Shown here piece by piece: positions 9,032 to 17,004 of a DNA stretch of 64,000 bases (position 1 is its first letter; every line of letters starts with the position of its first letter). The position numbers were made by a program, and so were the translations under genes. Origin of the DNA: G963665925 sp963676345 (GTDB taxonomy: Bacteria; Bacillota; Clostridia; Peptostreptococcales; Acidaminobacteraceae). The stretch is taken from NCBI GenBank assembly GCA_963676345.2, contig CAXXTS010000001.1, positions 682,001 to 746,000 of the forward strand, written 5' to 3'. A model generated the notes under the pieces. That model ran no database searches, had not been told where the DNA came from, and was given only the letters and a program-made list of their open reading frames with translations.

Positions 9032-9067
9032 TTTGTATGCATTGCGACGAAAGAAGGGGGTTTTGTT

Positions 9068-10453
9068 GTGGAAGCACTAAATGCACTCATCAGTAATATC
9101 AATGGTTTTGCTTGGGGAAGCATAATGATTGTATTTCTTGTTGGAACAGGTATTGTTCTCACTTTTGGTACACGGTGCATTCAGTTTCGAAAGCTCTTTA
9201 CAGCCTTAAGGCTGCTCCTTTCTAACAACACCTATGGCGATGGGGATATTACGCCACTCCAAGCACTAACGACCTCGCTTTCGGCAACAATTGGAACCGG
9301 TAATATTGCTGGTGTAGCAAGTGCAATTGCATCGGGAGGTCCCGGTGCCGTATTCTGGATGTGGATTACAGCGGCACTTGGTGGTGCGACAAAATACGGT
9401 GAAGCACTCCTCGCAATAAAATATCGAACAACCAATAAAAAAGGGGAAAAATCTGGCGGTCCCATGTATTACATAAAGTATGGCATGGCCGAACATTACG
9501 GTGGAAACTGGTCTTGGCTAGGCTGGTTGTTTGCATTCTTTGGAACAGTTGCTGCACTTGGCATAGGCAATATGGTACAAGCGAATTCAGTAGCACAGTC
9601 CATCAAGGTTTCACTCGGCATTTCTCCAATCATTACCGGAACACTTATTGCGTTTGCAACAGCGCTTGTAATCATTGGTGGTGTTCAGTCCATTGGGAAA
9701 GTCACAGAAAAAATTGTACCCGCTATGGCACTGATATACATTTTAGGGTCGCTCCTCATACTGTTTAAGAACGCATCACTTGTACCCACAGCTTTTAACA
9801 TGATTTTTTCAAATGCATTTAATGCAAGAGCTGTTGGCGGTGGCCTCCTTGGAACCGTCATACGATTTGGCGTTGCCCGCGGTGTATTTTCTAATGAGGC
9901 AGGTCTTGGGTCAGCACCGATTGCCCATGCGGCTTCTAAAAATGATAATCCTGTTATACAGGGCTATATTGGCTCCCTAGGTTCATTTCTTGACACACTG
10001 GTTGTCTGCTCAATGACAGCACTTGTCATTCTCGTTTCTGGATTGGTTACACTTGACAGACACACTGGACTCATGTCCATTTCAAATAGTCAAAGTGGTG
10101 CTGCTCTGACTACATCAGCCTTTAGTATTGGGTTGCCGGGCATTGGTGGGTTGATTGTATCATTCGCCCTCGTATTCTTTGCTTTTTCCACAATTCTGGG
10201 CTGGTACTACTACGGTTCAAAGTGCCTAGAATACATTGCAGGTGTCGATGCTCTGAACGCCTATAAGGCGCTCTGGCTGGGCCTGGTATTTTTCGGTGCC
10301 GTTTACAAAGTGAATTTTGTGTGGAACTTATCAGATACATTTAACGGTCTTATGGCGATTCCAAACTTGATTGGTCTACTCGCATTAAGTCCTGTTATTT
10401 TCAAACTAACACGACATTATGAAAAAGAGACCCCCCTCAAAAAGGTCTCATAA
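9068..10453 (+). CDS. glnT: AGCS-family amino acid:Na+ symporter, probable glutamine uptake
   Basis: About 461 residues from the GTG at 9068, which has AGAAGGGGG seven bases upstream; a longer reading from a TTG at 9011 would start inside the promoter. The alanine/glycine:cation symporter family is evident from FGTRCIQFRKL, the substrate/Na+ segment ATIGTGNIAGVASAIASGGPGAVFWMW, GGPMYYI, ARGVFSNEAGLGSAPIAHA and FSTILGWYYYGSKC, with around 11 membrane helices. Family members import alanine, glycine or glutamine with sodium. The location directly behind glnK-glnL and a GlnL-like operator favours glutamine, as in B. subtilis GlnT; the substrate is an inference. Confidence 0.85.
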   Translation: MEALNALISNINGFAWGSIMIVFLVGTGIVLTFGTRCIQFRKLFTALRLLLSNNTYGDGDITPLQALTTSLSATIGTGNIAGVASAIASGGPGAVFWMWITAALGGATKYGEALLAIKYRTTNKKGEKSGGPMYYIKYGMAEHYGGNWSWLGWLFAFFGTVAALGIGNMVQANSVAQSIKVSLGISPIITGTLIAFATALVIIGGVQSIGKVTEKIVPAMALIYILGSLLILFKNASLVPTAFNMIFSNAFNARAVGGGLLGTVIRFGVARGVFSNEAGLGSAPIAHAASKNDNPVIQGYIGSLGSFLDTLVVCSMTALVILVSGLVTLDRHTGLMSISNSQSGAALTTSAFSIGLPGIGGLIVSFALVFFAFSTILGWYYYGSKCLEYIAGVDALNAYKALWLGLVFFGAVYKVNFVWNLSDTFNGLMAIPNLIGLLALSPVIFKLTRHYEKETPLKKVS

Positions 10454-10500
10454 ATATATAAGCCTAAAAGGCACAGAGATAAACTCCAAAACAAGTGAAT

Positions 10501-10538
10501 GTTAAAGGGCAGCATCGATATCGATGCTGCCCTTTAAC
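10501..10538. terminator. Perfect 38-bp palindrome between convergent genes, probable bidirectional terminator
   Basis: GTTAAAGGGCAGCATCGAT is followed at once by its exact reverse complement, with no spacer. It lies between the ends of the convergent symporter and PH-domain genes. Neither side has a good T-tract, so termination is inferred mainly from position. Confidence 0.6.
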
Positions 10539-10569
10539 GCATGCCCCTTGTATTTGATCAAGCAGGGTT

Positions 10570-11010
10570 TTATGTGTAAGCATTCCACGCATTCTTTTTA
10601 ACTATTCTAATGCCAAATGACTCACTTAGTACTTCACTCACGCTCTTTCCAGAAGCATTTTTCAATCCGTCATTTATCTTAAAAAGAGTCCCATTATAAT
10701 TTATAAAACGAACAGACTTACTTATTAGACCTGCCGGACCATATGCTACAGAATACGCCTGAATCTCTGTGATTTTACTAATTGTCAGGATCTCTACATT
10801 CTGTCTCTTTCGGATTTCAATCTGATTACCTACAATCAGGTATTGGGTGCCTTCTACAACGTATATGCCTATAAGCAGCAAACCCACAGCAGCTGCCACT
10901 ATGGCCTGTATCGTCAAGTTAAATCCATAAACAAAGTTAATGAATGTTATGCCACCAGCAGCAAACAGAACCCTGAGCATACAAACTGATTTTTTCCTTG
11001 TAAAGTACAT
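10570..11010 (-). CDS. Small membrane protein with bacterial PH-like domain
   Basis: 146 residues. Two hydrophobic helices occupy about residues 10-30 and 34-52. The rest resembles the small bacterial PH domain (bPH_4-like): TQYLIVGNQIEIRKR, ILTISKITEIQ, a segment SVAYGPAGLISKSVRF typical of the family's I-x-Y-x-x loop, and a short C-terminal helix. Such proteins are membrane-bound and of unknown function. The start is preceded by GAGGAGGTGAG. It ends convergent to the symporter gene. The fold assignment is by pattern only. Confidence 0.6.
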   Translation of the reverse strand: MYFTRKKSVCMLRVLFAAGGITFINFVYGFNLTIQAIVAAAVGLLLIGIYVVEGTQYLIVGNQIEIRKRQNVEILTISKITEIQAYSVAYGPAGLISKSVRFINYNGTLFKINDGLKNASGKSVSEVLSESFGIRIVKKNAWNAYT

Positions 11011-11254
11011 ACCTCACCTCCTCAATTAAATATAAGCTCATGTACGTCTTTCTGATGTGCCTTAAAACACATTTATATATATTCATATGTATTTCGCGTG
11101 TGCGTAAGCTCAGGCTACTCATCCATTCTGTATATTCAGCCATTTTCCATCCATAAATTACCTCCTAGCTACTTATTTCTATGCTAAAAGATGATTCCCT
11201 CCTGAATTAATACTTTCTTAAGGTAATCCGTTCAATTTTGCCTCAAATCCCATG

Positions 11255-11279
11255 ATACCCAAGTAGTGAACCTGGGTAT
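11255..11279. promoter_or_regulatory. Operator-like inverted repeat upstream of the 50-residue gene
   Basis: ATACCCA (11255-11261) and TGGGTAT (11273-11279) form a perfect 7-bp inverted repeat with 11 bases between. It abuts an AT-rich TATATAGATAAT stretch that could hold the -10 of the small gene at 11307. The regulator is unknown. Confidence 0.4.
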
Positions 11280-11306
11280 ATAGATAATAGAAGTGGAGGG
11301 ATTATC

Positions 11307-11459
11307 ATGACTGACAAAAAAAAGAAAGAACTGTCCGATGAAGAACGTAAAGAACTCGCCGAACAATTCTGGAAAACTATTGACTCCAAGCTTCGTAAAG
11401 AAGAGCATAGAACGTGGATGATACGCGATTTAGATCACTTACACCAGTATGATGACTGA
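11307..11459 (+). CDS. Small charged protein, 50 residues, unknown function
   Basis: The frame starts at ATG with GTGGAGGG six bases upstream and ends at TGA before a clear terminator, so it has a complete transcription unit of its own. The product begins MTDKKKKELSDEERKELAEQ and continues with FWKTIDSKLRKEEHRTW and a His/Asp-rich end (DLDHLHQYDD). It is highly charged, has no signal peptide or membrane helix, and is predicted mostly helical. I do not recognise a family. An inverted repeat upstream suggests regulated expression. Confidence 0.7.
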   Translation: MTDKKKKELSDEERKELAEQFWKTIDSKLRKEEHRTWMIRDLDHLHQYDD

Positions 11460-11485
11460 TAAAAACATCAACCCCCTATACTTTT

Positions 11486-11512
11486 GATTCCATTCAATGG
11501 AGTCTTTTTTTT
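11486..11512 (+). terminator. Intrinsic terminator of the 50-residue gene
   Basis: An 8-bp stem GATTCCAT / ATGGAGTC with a 3-base loop is followed by eight T. It ends at the stop codon of the convergent pckA gene. Confidence 0.85.
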
Positions 11513-13154
11513 ATGCAATTTTATGTTTCACTTCTTTATGTCTTAAAATATTGATTTGCTGTTTTATACTCTCTGCAGCACTCTCAGGAAGCCTATTGAA
11601 AGCACTTTCTTCTCTTGTAATGTACTCCAGTCTGCTCTGAAATGCCTGAATAACAGCTTCTACGTATTCCTGATCATTCCAGTGTGGTACAAACCCATCT
11701 ATGTCCAGTGTTTTCAGGTCATTTAATGGCCCCCACTCTGTGAATGCACCTTTTGATTCTACAATTTTCTCCAAACAGTCCAAGGTTATTTCCTTGTTGA
11801 TTTTCTTTGATCCAAAATGCCCTGTATTGAGAATATAACACGTCATATTCTCCTGCTTAAACATCTTTAAGAACTTGGCATAATCATGCTCTAACGGATA
11901 AGTTCTAAACGGATTGGCATAAGGTTCAATAACAAGTGTGTCCATCTGCGTCTGATCGGTAATTCTTTCAGCAGAAGACCGCTTTGTTGCCAGTGTCGCA
12001 CCCAGCGTCGCTGCAAGTTCTGGGTTTTCAATTTTTAGCACAGGCGGCATTGTCGGATCTTTCATTAACCAAATAACTGTATTCATTCTTTCTGAAAAAT
12101 AGTCAACACGGTTATCTGCCCAAAACCTTGACTTTATGGCTCTGCCATTCCCGTTTCGGATGTCTTCTGTCTGCAATATACATCTGCCTTGTTCGTCTCT
12201 TGTCGCACCACAGTTTTGAGCGGAGATTAGAAACTTATTGTCTGCACATCCTGCAGGATAATCCTGTGTTTTATCGAAATATGCAGGCTCTAGCGCTACA
12301 GATGTACCGTTTTGATGTGATACGAGAAAGGCATCGTCATGCAGAATTTCTATACCGTATTTACCATCGTGCTTGTAATGCGTGAGTGTGGATTTGCCTG
12401 AACCCGATAGACCAAATACACCTGCTACAAAAGTTTCACCTGACTCAAGTGTGTATTTCTTTTGACCGCCATGACATGGAATATAGCCATTTCTTCCACC
12501 AATGCTCCACCCCAGTGTTAATGTGCCTTTTTTGTGCTCTCCAAAATACTTCATGCCAAGAAGGGCAGCACAGTTATGTTCCGAGTCAAACAGTGTTAGA
12601 CCGAGGGGATGTGTTTCATCTTCCCAGTCCGGATCAGAAAATATGAATATTTCTCCTTCATTTTCATAAACCTTGGAAGCCTTGTACATCTCATTATATT
12701 CTGGTGTAACAGCTTGAAAGTTCATCATCCAGTTGTACAAAATATTTTCATGTCCTTCTGGTATAAGCAAATTTGCCCGTACCATAAAATCTTCATGTAA
12801 GCCAACATACACCTGTGCATGGTACAGTTTTCTGCCCCTTGCGGCATAAACAGCCTCTCTAAGCAGGTCAGCATAAGTATCTTGCGTAACCCCTTTATCT
12901 CCAACGATTTTACGTGCAGCGGCACACCGTCCCGTCACAGCACCATCATTGAAGAGCAGAACCTTTGCATCTTCATTTAGTCCAAGATCTTTTGGTCTGT
13001 GCACTGCCATATCCGTTACAATTGTACCTGGTGATTTTTGGGCAAGTGCATAGGCCTCTTCTACCGAACTTATATATTCAACGTTGTTTGCGTAAAATGT
13101 CGTTTCAATTGTTGATCTGATACGTGAAATCATATTACTATTTAGAGTTGCCAT
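11511..13154 (-). CDS. pckA: Phosphoenolpyruvate carboxykinase (ATP)-like, divergent
   Basis: 547 residues. ATP-type PEPCK converts oxaloacetate and ATP to PEP and CO2, or runs in reverse in fermenters. Recognisable features are a TGR motif (GAVTGRCAAARK) where canonical enzymes have TGRSPKDK, a YFGEHKKG block matching the catalytic-lysine region YAGEMKKG, a His in IPCHGGQ, and the P-loop GLSGSGKSTLTH (usual: GLSGTGKTTLS). The second kinase motif is ILHDDAF instead of the usual GDDEH. Length is normal, but these changes place it in a divergent branch, so substrate and direction are less certain. The start has GGAGG six bases upstream. Two similar palindromes flank the leader. Confidence 0.75.
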   Translation of the reverse strand: MATLNSNMISRIRSTIETTFYANNVEYISSVEEAYALAQKSPGTIVTDMAVHRPKDLGLNEDAKVLLFNDGAVTGRCAAARKIVGDKGVTQDTYADLLREAVYAARGRKLYHAQVYVGLHEDFMVRANLLIPEGHENILYNWMMNFQAVTPEYNEMYKASKVYENEGEIFIFSDPDWEDETHPLGLTLFDSEHNCAALLGMKYFGEHKKGTLTLGWSIGGRNGYIPCHGGQKKYTLESGETFVAGVFGLSGSGKSTLTHYKHDGKYGIEILHDDAFLVSHQNGTSVALEPAYFDKTQDYPAGCADNKFLISAQNCGATRDEQGRCILQTEDIRNGNGRAIKSRFWADNRVDYFSERMNTVIWLMKDPTMPPVLKIENPELAATLGATLATKRSSAERITDQTQMDTLVIEPYANPFRTYPLEHDYAKFLKMFKQENMTCYILNTGHFGSKKINKEITLDCLEKIVESKGAFTEWGPLNDLKTLDIDGFVPHWNDQEYVEAVIQAFQSRLEYITREESAFNRLPESAAESIKQQINILRHKEVKHKIA

Positions 13155-13168
13155 GTGAACCTCCTAAT

Positions 13169-13180
13169 ATAGTACACTAT
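13169..13180. promoter_or_regulatory. Downstream copy of ATAGT..ACTAT palindrome at pckA start
   Basis: ATAGTACACTAT sits three bases upstream of the pckA ribosome binding site, inside the leader. It shares half-sites with the perfect palindrome at 13382-13395. Confidence 0.45.
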
Positions 13181-13249
13181 ACATCTGCTTTTTCATATAT
13201 ATGTTGCACTTAATTGCAGTAAAATGAATGTAAAACTCATTTCATGCAC

Positions 13250-13277
13250 ATTATAACAAATATTATTAGGATATCAA
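13250..13277 (-). promoter_or_regulatory. pckA promoter
   Basis: On the minus strand TTGATA (13272-13277), a 16-base spacer and TATAAT (13250-13255) give a near-consensus sigma-A promoter, with a predicted leader of about 90 bases. Confidence 0.75.
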
Positions 13278-13381
13278 TAGGTTTACAAACAAACAGTGCA
13301 TACTTAACAAATTCTCTGAAACGATTTAATATTAAGGGTAGGAAAACGTTTTTTTGTAAAAACTATTTAAGCAAACTTCAT

Positions 13382-13395
13382 ATAGTGTACACTAT
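13382..13395. promoter_or_regulatory. Perfect 14-bp palindrome upstream of the pckA promoter
   Basis: ATAGTGTACACTAT lies about 105 bases upstream of the -35 element. With the related site at the ribosome binding site it forms a pair about 210 bases apart, a layout compatible with DNA looping. The TGTACA core recalls GntR-type operators; the regulator is unknown. Confidence 0.45.
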
Positions 13396-13420
13396 TTCCC
13401 TACAGCCCTATTTACGGCAT

Positions 13421-13470
13421 AAAAAAACCATTTGAGTTCTACTCTACAAAAATATAGAACTCAAATGGTT
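13421..13470 (-). terminator. Intrinsic terminator of the glycerate kinase gene
   Basis: A perfect 16-bp inverted repeat (AACCATTTGAGTTCTA at 13426-13441, complement at 13455-13470) is followed on the minus strand by a run of seven T. Confidence 0.85.
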
Positions 13471-13514
13471 TAACGTCCTTATTAATAATTACTGCATCTT
13501 TTTTATAAGATAGC

Positions 13515-14786
13515 TTACTGAAGCAAAACCACCATGAGATCATTCACATTGGTTCCTGTTGGCCCTGTAACCAGTAAGTCTCCACTTGCATGTAAGGCCC
13601 TGTAGGCATCATTGTTTTTTAAGGCCGCTGCTGGATCAATGCCTTCGCTGCGCATAAACGAAGTTGACTGCCCATCAACGATCCCGCCAGCTGCATCTGT
13701 CGGCCCATCCGTTCCATCAGAACCCACCGCAAATACAATAACATTTTCAAAACCTTCAATTCCAAGAGCAGCAGCCAGAGCAAGCTCCTGGGCGCGTCCC
13801 CCTTTACCACTCCCAGTAACGTGCACAATAGGCTCTCCACCAAATATAAACGCAAGAGGGGCCTCAGGCTTGCCTGCACATGGTGCTTCAAGCACGTGCT
13901 CTGCAGCTATCGAAGCCAACATACGTCCCGCTTCCCGCGCTTCACAGTCAAGACGTGTGGTTACAATAATTGGTGTATAACCTAATGCTTCTGCTTCTAA
14001 AGCAGCGACTTTGCACATGTCTTTTACACTCCCTGCTAGATATGACTGAACGTTCTGAACTGCTTTTGGTGTTTCCTCTGCAAGTGCTCTCAAAACAGGT
14101 TCACCCGCAAATATACTGTACTTGTCTATGATGCTCAGCGCCATTTCAGAGGTGGTCTTGTCTGGATGCACAGGCCCAGAGGCAATACTGTCAAACTGGT
14201 TGCCTATAACATCAGATAATGCGATAGCCATAATACCTGCATTACCACAGTGCTTGGCAAATCGTCCACCCTTTACATCTGACAGGTGCTTGCGTATTGT
14301 GTTCATTTCAACAATATTTGCACCAGAGGCAAGAAGCTGATCCGTTACCATGGTAATTTCCTGCATGCTTATGCCTTCGACAGGCTTTTCGAATACAGCA
14401 GACCCACCGCCAGATATAAGCATTACAATATAATCAGACTTACCTAGTCCAGATACGAGCTCAATTGCCCGCTCTGCTCCTTTAACGGAGTTGCTGTCTG
14501 GTATAGGATGACCAGCTTCAATAACTTCAAACCGACTCAACTGCCCGCCTACATGTCCATATTTGGTCACTATAAGGCCTTCTTTTATTCGGTCTCCCAA
14601 TACCGCCTCAGCCTTCTCAGCCATTTTATAGGCAGCCTTGCCGATTGATATTACCACTAGTTTTCCTTCAACCGCATCCAGTGTCTCAAAGTTATCCTTT
14701 AATGCCCGCTCAACCGATACATCTGGCATTACACTATTGATTGACTTTTCTATGATATGAAACGCATCTTCTCGTAAATCTCCCAT
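13515..14786 (-). CDS. Glycerate 2-kinase (MOFRL family)
   Basis: 423 residues. The family phosphorylates D-glycerate to 2-phosphoglycerate with ATP, feeding serine, glycerate or sugar-acid breakdown into lower glycolysis; older annotations call it TtuD or hydroxypyruvate reductase. Typical blocks are SIGKAAYKMAEKAEAVLG, GLIVTKYGHV, EAGHPIPDSNSV, MLISGGGSAVFEKP, NTIRKHLSDVKGGR and the C-terminal MOFRL segment GKGGRAQELALAAAL followed by GSDGTDGPTDAAGG. The start has CAGGAGGCAG upstream. Ends GTNVNDLMVVLLQ, which is complete. It stands alone between two terminators or weakly linked to the upstream hydrolase gene (35-base gap), so partial co-transcription is possible. Confidence 0.93.
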   Translation of the reverse strand: MGDLREDAFHIIEKSINSVMPDVSVERALKDNFETLDAVEGKLVVISIGKAAYKMAEKAEAVLGDRIKEGLIVTKYGHVGGQLSRFEVIEAGHPIPDSNSVKGAERAIELVSGLGKSDYIVMLISGGGSAVFEKPVEGISMQEITMVTDQLLASGANIVEMNTIRKHLSDVKGGRFAKHCGNAGIMAIALSDVIGNQFDSIASGPVHPDKTTSEMALSIIDKYSIFAGEPVLRALAEETPKAVQNVQSYLAGSVKDMCKVAALEAEALGYTPIIVTTRLDCEAREAGRMLASIAAEHVLEAPCAGKPEAPLAFIFGGEPIVHVTGSGKGGRAQELALAAALGIEGFENVIVFAVGSDGTDGPTDAAGGIVDGQSTSFMRSEGIDPAAALKNNDAYRALHASGDLLVTGPTGTNVNDLMVVLLQ

Positions 14787-14821
14787 TACTGCCTCCTGCT
14801 TTTTATCTTTCTTAAATTGTA

Positions 14822-15847
14822 TTACTTCATTTCCAGCATTATGTTATACAGATCAAAATGTAAATCCCACACACCATCTTCTGTGTTAGACAGCAATACA
14901 TAGTAGTGACCTGTACGTGGATAGAAAACGGACATGAATGACACACCTGGGTCTTCACCCATTAGGTATATACATTCTATCCCCTGATCGTCTCTTTTGG
15001 TCCAAAAGCCTAAACTGTAATAAATATTTTTTGAAACATGCACATGATGTTTATCAAGAAGGTCCAACATAGAGTTTGATACAAGTTTCCCTCCTGAAAG
15101 CGCCTTCCAAAAGTGTGCCATGTCCTCTGCACTTAAAAACGCGCCGCCATCTGAAAGACCTTTAATCGGCAGTGCGTAAATATTACTTTTCCAAACAGAA
15201 TTAGTCTTGTCAACGATGTATCCAACTGCTGTATTTTCTCTTGTTTGATTTAACCTGTCAAACCCGGCTGTTTTCATATGTGCCCTGTTAAAAACAGACG
15301 TTTCAATACGCTTATCATACCCCATACCTGTTAAAGCTTCAATGACTGCACCAAGTGCGATAAAGCCCCCATTATTATACTTGAAATTCAGCCCTGGTTC
15401 TCCTACCATTTCTTTATCTTTAAACATTTCAAGGACTGTTTCACTTGTATCTACTGTATACATGGGTCTTTCTTTCCATAAGTCAGAAAAAACCTCATTA
15501 TCCTCATCAAAATAGTCAGGCATACCAGACATATGCATTAAAACATGGCGCAGTGTCACCGTGTTTGGAACATGCTTAAAAACACCGGGGAGAACTGCAT
15601 TTAAAGAAGTCCCTAAAGATATTTTCCCGGACTCTATGAGTTGCAGAATACAGATTGCTGTGAACCCTTTAGTTCCAGATGCTATTCCAAATCTGGTTTT
15701 GGAATTGACCTTCACACCAAAAACACGCTCCGCAAGACCTGATGCTTTTACAACTGCTTTTTCACTTACATTTCCAAGCATTATTACACCATTGAAATCT
15801 GAGTATTTCTGAGTAGTTTTATCTATGATTTGATTATAAGACGTCAT
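14822..15847 (-). CDS. Class C beta-lactamase-like serine hydrolase
   Basis: 341 residues. The penicillin-binding/beta-lactamase fold is shown by the catalytic SxxK motif in GIASGTKGFTAICILQLIE, the YxN motif in FKYNNGGFIALG and a hydrophobic block HVLMHMSGMPDYF common to the family. The usual third motif (KTG or HxG) is replaced by a GEDPG-containing segment near the C-terminus. No signal peptide is seen, so it is probably cytoplasmic and more likely an esterase or peptidase than a resistance enzyme. The start has AAGGAAGGTG upstream. Substrate unknown. Confidence 0.8.
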   Translation of the reverse strand: MTSYNQIIDKTTQKYSDFNGVIMLGNVSEKAVVKASGLAERVFGVKVNSKTRFGIASGTKGFTAICILQLIESGKISLGTSLNAVLPGVFKHVPNTVTLRHVLMHMSGMPDYFDEDNEVFSDLWKERPMYTVDTSETVLEMFKDKEMVGEPGLNFKYNNGGFIALGAVIEALTGMGYDKRIETSVFNRAHMKTAGFDRLNQTRENTAVGYIVDKTNSVWKSNIYALPIKGLSDGGAFLSAEDMAHFWKALSGGKLVSNSMLDLLDKHHVHVSKNIYYSLGFWTKRDDQGIECIYLMGEDPGVSFMSVFYPRTGHYYVLLSNTEDGVWDLHFDLYNIMLEMK

Positions 15848-15884
15848 GACACACCTTCCTTTAAAATATCTCCAGTTGCCGCGT

Positions 15885-15920
15885 AAAACAAAAGCCTGCT
15901 GTACGCATACACCAGCAGGC
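15885..15920 (-). terminator. Intrinsic terminator of the gene at 15929
   Basis: On the minus strand GCCTGCTG / CAGCAGGC with an 11-base loop is followed by TTTTGTTTT. Confidence 0.85.
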
Positions 15921-15928
15921 TCATCGAC

Positions 15929-16759
15929 TTAAGATTCCTGTTCAATTGCAAGAAAACCATACTTTTTAAGAATAACGAGGGCATCAAGCGTAAAGATCGG
16001 TGTCCACCAAGGCAACTCATCGTATGGATTTTTCAAATGCCCCTTAGATGTTAAACCGTCTATAACACGCCATGCTTCCGCTTCTGCCACCTTATGTGGC
16101 ACACGTTCAATAGCATAGTGCCAGTACCTGCTGTACAGTGGATAATGTGCCATATTATCTTTTAAAAGATCTTCCATTTGGGCTTCAAAATATGTGAGAA
16201 TTTCATCTCTTCTTTCAAAATCCAAATGATATAAAGCGTATATGTACAGCGGATAATCATAAATTTGAACCTTTTCTGGAAGGGGCATGGTCATTGCAAA
16301 CTGGCGAATCCGCTCTTCATCAAGAATATCTTCAACGCCAAGTTTTTTAAGCAGTCCGGATATGCTTAAAATCCGTTTATCATCTGGCTCTTCCCACCAT
16401 ATCTGATGTGGATATGCTTTAATATCATTCACAGGGTGAGAAATCCATCCGTTCTGATTGAGCATGCGATTGGCCCAGTGCGCAATCTTTCTAATAATTG
16501 TACCATCATGTACATCGGCAATATCAATTAGACACAGTGCCGTTTCTGCGGAAACTGCATTGCTTACTGGCGTCCTCAGGTCTGGCTCAATGCCATTTCC
16601 AAAACCCCCGTCTACATTCATATAGGCACTTAGGGCAGATAAGAAATCTTCTGCTGTTCCATTTCCAAATATCAATTCATAAAGCCTTCTCTCAAGAAGT
16701 CTTGCCTCTTTATAAACGTAGTCTTGTACGCTTACAAGCGCATGATAATCTATTTTCAT
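15929..16759 (-). CDS. Alpha/alpha-barrel-like (prenyltransferase/squalene-cyclase fold) protein, unknown function
   Basis: 276 residues. The segment YMNVDGGFGNGIEPDLRTPVSNAVSAETALCLI resembles the GGFG-type repeat turns of prenyltransferase and squalene-cyclase alpha/alpha toroids. Trp- and Tyr-rich helices follow (HQIWWEEPDD, YSRYWHYAIERV, LPWWTPIFTLDAL). No DxDD cyclase motif or signal peptide is visible. Related uncharacterised proteins occur in many Bacillota. The start has GGAGGT seven bases upstream. No neighbour suggests a role; fold assignment is tentative. Confidence 0.55.
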   Translation of the reverse strand: MKIDYHALVSVQDYVYKEARLLERRLYELIFGNGTAEDFLSALSAYMNVDGGFGNGIEPDLRTPVSNAVSAETALCLIDIADVHDGTIIRKIAHWANRMLNQNGWISHPVNDIKAYPHQIWWEEPDDKRILSISGLLKKLGVEDILDEERIRQFAMTMPLPEKVQIYDYPLYIYALYHLDFERRDEILTYFEAQMEDLLKDNMAHYPLYSRYWHYAIERVPHKVAEAEAWRVIDGLTSKGHLKNPYDELPWWTPIFTLDALVILKKYGFLAIEQES

Positions 16760-16969
16760 GTATACGACCTCCAGTTATCCATCACACTAACTACGCCGTC
16801 CATTTTACGACAACATTTTTATTGTTGATATAGATCCTAAACACCATGATGCACATTCCCCCTGTACCTTTTCAGCCCATGTTTGATTTTTCTGACAATT
16901 AAGCTTATGACTTAATAACCTATCTATTCCAAGTTAAGAATAGTTTATCATAGCTCTGTCATTTTTTCA

Positions 16970-16999
16970 CAAAAAAACCTGACGATATCTCGTCAGGTT
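16970..16999 (-). terminator. Intrinsic terminator of dnaJ
   Basis: AACCTGACGA and TCGTCAGGTT with a 4-base loop, followed on the minus strand by seven T, six bases past the dnaJ stop. The rest of 16760-16969 holds no recognisable feature. Confidence 0.9.
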
Positions 17000-17004
17000 T
17001 AATA

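Noticed and set aside
9011..9067. Upstream TTG start for the AGCS symporter
   Set aside because: It would lie inside the predicted promoter; the GTG at 9068 has a proper ribosome site and gives the family's usual N-terminus.
10937..11143. 68-codon minus-strand frame upstream of the PH-domain gene
   Set aside because: Its ATG is too far from the nearby GGAGG, it overlaps the PH-domain gene in another frame, and the product has no coherent pattern.
14822..15847. True beta-lactamase resistance gene
   Set aside because: No signal peptide and the KTG-type motif is missing; only the general serine-hydrolase fold is supported.
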